Below, piece by piece: positions 5,035 to 6,226 of a DNA stretch of 6,226 bases. Positions within the stretch are counted from its first letter, which is position 1, and each line of letters opens with the position of its first letter. A program made the translations under genes and the position numbers. The stretch comes from Chloroflexota bacterium (GTDB taxonomy: Bacteria > Chloroflexota > Dehalococcoidia > Tepidiformales > Tepidiformaceae): assembly GCA_963169135.1 (NCBI GenBank), contig CAUJEQ010000041.1, positions 1 through 6,226 on the forward strand, written 5' to 3'. The notes beneath the pieces were generated by a model. The model was given only the letters and a program-made list of their open reading frames with translations, was not told the DNA's origin and made no database searches.

Positions 5035-5787
5035 TTAGCCCAGATCAGACCGGATCACGCTACTCTTCAGAGCATCGGCGATTTCGAGGGAGGTTGCCGC
5101 GTGTCCGCTTCGGCGGCGGACTTCTTTGCGCATGGCTTCCAGAACGGGATCCGACACGAGGATCGACGCCAACGACTTTGGCGAGGTTGCTCTTCTCGCC
5201 TTCCAGAGTTCGTCCATTTGGCGGCGCTTCATCGCTTCGCGGGACATGTAGAAGAGCTTGCCGACCTTTTGCGTCGGAGTTTCAGGGCCCAGCAACGACA
5301 CGTCGAGCGTCAGGTCAATGTCAACCAACGGGCCAGTCGACGGCACTCCTGGAATTCGCTGTGCGGACGGCGCCAGATGATAGACCTGCCAGTCGTTTCC
5401 GTTGGTCAGGATTCCCCATTCAACGCCTTCGTTGATCGCGTATACCTCGACCTGGCGGAGGTGTTTGGGCCCGAGCTTCGTCGTGACTCGCTTCACTTCA
5501 ATGAAGGCGGAAAGTTGTTTGTCGATACGGACACCGTAGTCCGCGAACTCTCCCTTCACTTGATATTCGGTGGTGAGGTCTTCGTACTTGTCGTACCCGA
5601 GGACGTCACAGAGAAAGTCCGTTACGAGGTGACGCGTGTCGCCTTCGTTGGCATCACGCTCTATGAGCCCCGCCAGCGGCTTGCTGATGGTTCGAATGCC
5701 TGCCCTGATGCGTTCACGGGCGTCGGATTCCCACTTTGGCGCCGCCTTCGCGGCCGGCTTCGGTGTGGAAGTAGCTTGGTCGGTCAT
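5035..5787 (-). CDS. Stand-alone protein with type I restriction HsdR N-terminal (PD-(D/E)XK nuclease) domain
   Basis: A 250-residue soluble protein. After a Lys/Ala/Pro-rich tail (1-20) and a helix, residues about 50-138 match the HSDR_N fold. The run is TRHLVTDFLCDVLGYD, then EYQVKGEFADYGVR with Asp83, AFIEVKR with the E97-x-K99 catalytic pair, RQVEVYA (Q112 and Y116, a QxxxY motif) and EWGILTNGNDWQVYHL (123-138). The remainder, helical and charged (about 175-250), is not recognised. In type I systems this fold is the DNA-cleaving end of HsdR, which has a helicase motor behind it; here the protein stops with no helicase, and no methylase or specificity gene is in view. The start at 5787 is fixed by AGGAG eight bases upstream; GTG at 5793 is too close to it. 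GC is visibly lower than in the neighbours (about 55-60% in two hand-counted rows against 73% in a thiolase row), which suggests acquisition from elsewhere. Confidence 0.85.
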   Translation of the reverse strand: MTDQATSTPKPAAKAAPKWESDARERIRAGIRTISKPLAGLIERDANEGDTRHLVTDFLCDVLGYDKYEDLTTEYQVKGEFADYGVRIDKQLSAFIEVKRVTTKLGPKHLRQVEVYAINEGVEWGILTNGNDWQVYHLAPSAQRIPGVPSTGPLVDIDLTLDVSLLGPETPTQKVGKLFYMSREAMKRRQMDELWKARRATSPKSLASILVSDPVLEAMRKEVRRRSGHAATSLEIADALKSSVIRSDLG

Positions 5788-5795
5788 GTGCACCG

Positions 5796-5800
5796 CTCCT
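5796..5800 (-). promoter_or_regulatory. Ribosome binding site of the HsdR-N protein
   Basis: AGGAG on the minus strand, eight bases before the ATG at 5787 and only two before an alternative GTG at 5793, so it selects the ATG. Confidence 0.7.
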
Positions 5801-5818
5801 CGGGCAAGAACTCGGGTG

Positions 5819-5824
5819 AGTATA
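5819..5824 (-). promoter_or_regulatory. -10 promoter element of the HsdR-N gene
   Basis: TATACT on the minus strand, five of six matches to TATAAT and the best -10 box in the window. It would start a transcript near 5812 with a leader of about 25 bases holding the AGGAG site. A -35 box is weak (TGCATT about 18 bases upstream). It implies the gene is transcribed on its own and not from the surface-protein gene. Confidence 0.5.
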
Positions 5825-5884
5825 GCCCAATGGCGTTTGCGGAATGCACTACCGGCGGCAGGTGAACTCTGCCCGAGCGCTCCC

Positions 5885-6226
5885 CTATTCCGCGATCGTC
5901 CACAGCACCGGACCCGGCCCCGAAATTGCTACCCAGTACGCTGTCCCCGCCCTCAACGCAGTCAGGTTGTTCGCGCCCGGCACGCCCGCTCCCGATGGGA
6001 AGAAGGCCTGCCACGTCTGAGACGACGCATCCCACCCGTAGATGGCGGTCACTTCGGAAGTGATGTCGCCGGCCCCTCCCGCTCCGCTGAGTGCGGCCGC
6101 GGGGCTGATGCCGTCCTCCCCGGACCACGTCACCAGGTTCCAGCGGAACTCCAGGTCCACGTCGACCGTCGTCGTCCGGGCGAGGTCCGCAATGAATCCG
6201 GCCTTGCCTCCGTTCTCGCCGGGCAC
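5885..6226 (-). CDS. C-terminal 113 residues of a probable secreted or cell-surface protein (5' end outside window)
   Basis: The frame is open to the right edge, so this is the tail of a longer protein; the GTG at the edge need not be the start. The tail is rich in Gly, Ala, Thr and aromatic residues, has no Cys, and reads as beta strands. It holds FRWNLVTWSG (27-36), then AIYGWDASSQTWQAFFP (61-77), NNLTALRAGTAYWVAISG (87-103) and VLWTIAE at the end. The order 'WNLV.W.G ... vyaWd...qtW..y.P ... l..L..G.ayWv' is one I associate with the C-terminal module of extracellular proteins in Chloroflexota. Its function there is unknown, perhaps surface attachment. No catalytic motif is visible. Between its stop and the HsdR-N promoter lies one weak five-pair hairpin without a T tract. 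Confidence 0.68.
   Translation of the reverse strand: MPGENGGKAGFIADLARTTTVDVDLEFRWNLVTWSGEDGISPAAALSGAGGAGDITSEVTAIYGWDASSQTWQAFFPSGAGVPGANNLTALRAGTAYWVAISGPGPVLWTIAE

Noticed and set aside
5101..5865. Rightward 254-codon open frame over the HsdR-N gene
   Set aside because: Antisense of a gene with intact PD-(D/E)XK motifs, promoter and RBS; the plus-strand product has no recognisable feature.
5843..5880. Terminator after the surface-protein gene
   Set aside because: Only a five-pair GGCAG/CTGCC hairpin without a U tract; too weak to call.

Overview
This is a GC-rich, tightly packed bacterial chromosome segment with nine protein genes recognisable at least in part, one probable small membrane-protein ORF, and no RNA genes, CRISPR array or insertion sequence that I can see. 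The best guess at the source is a Chloroflexota bacterium, perhaps Dehalococcoidia-like. This rests on GC-rich codon use, a solitary thiolase/DUF35 pair, and a surface-protein end module of the 'WNLV.W.G' type that I associate with that phylum. It is an inference from impression, not from a search. Both ends of the window cut through genes.

Left part (1-1207): the first 66 codons of a leftward zinc-ribbon protein (possibly an RNase HI with an N-terminal zinc ribbon), then a divergent, rightward, membrane-anchored neutral zinc metallopeptidase of the YpfJ family. The peptidase converges on a leftward hemerythrin-domain protein (1204-1806), and their stop codons overlap by four bases.

Middle (1807-2475): a divergent intergenic region carries a strong inverted repeat (1906-1940) that overlaps the Shine-Dalgarno of a 47-codon membrane ORF. 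That ORF runs eight bases into a helical protein of unknown function (2086-2475). This small operon also converges, with a four-base stop overlap, on a leftward SGNH/GDSL-type hydrolase. The hydrolase reading frame is broken by a single extra G at 3064-3066, either a real pseudogene or a sequence error.

Right part (3381-6226): a leftward pair, DUF35 (zinc ribbon plus OB fold) followed by a thiolase-superfamily protein, translationally coupled by a one-base stop/start overlap. The thiolase has Ser where the nucleophilic Cys is expected and Ala in place of the second Cys (HDAF instead of HDCF), which suggests an aldolase-like or other non-Claisen activity. Upstream is a stand-alone PD-(D/E)XK nuclease-type protein with a type I restriction HsdR N-terminal domain, with its own promoter and a visibly lower GC content, without any HsdM, HsdS or helicase partner in view. 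The window ends in the C-terminal 113 residues of a probable secreted or surface protein.

The most interesting points are the Cys-less thiolase/DUF35 pair, the orphan HsdR-N protein, the small-ORF operon with its RBS-sequestering inverted repeat next to a hemerythrin gene, and the frameshifted hydrolase. I see no complete, clearly new multi-gene system.
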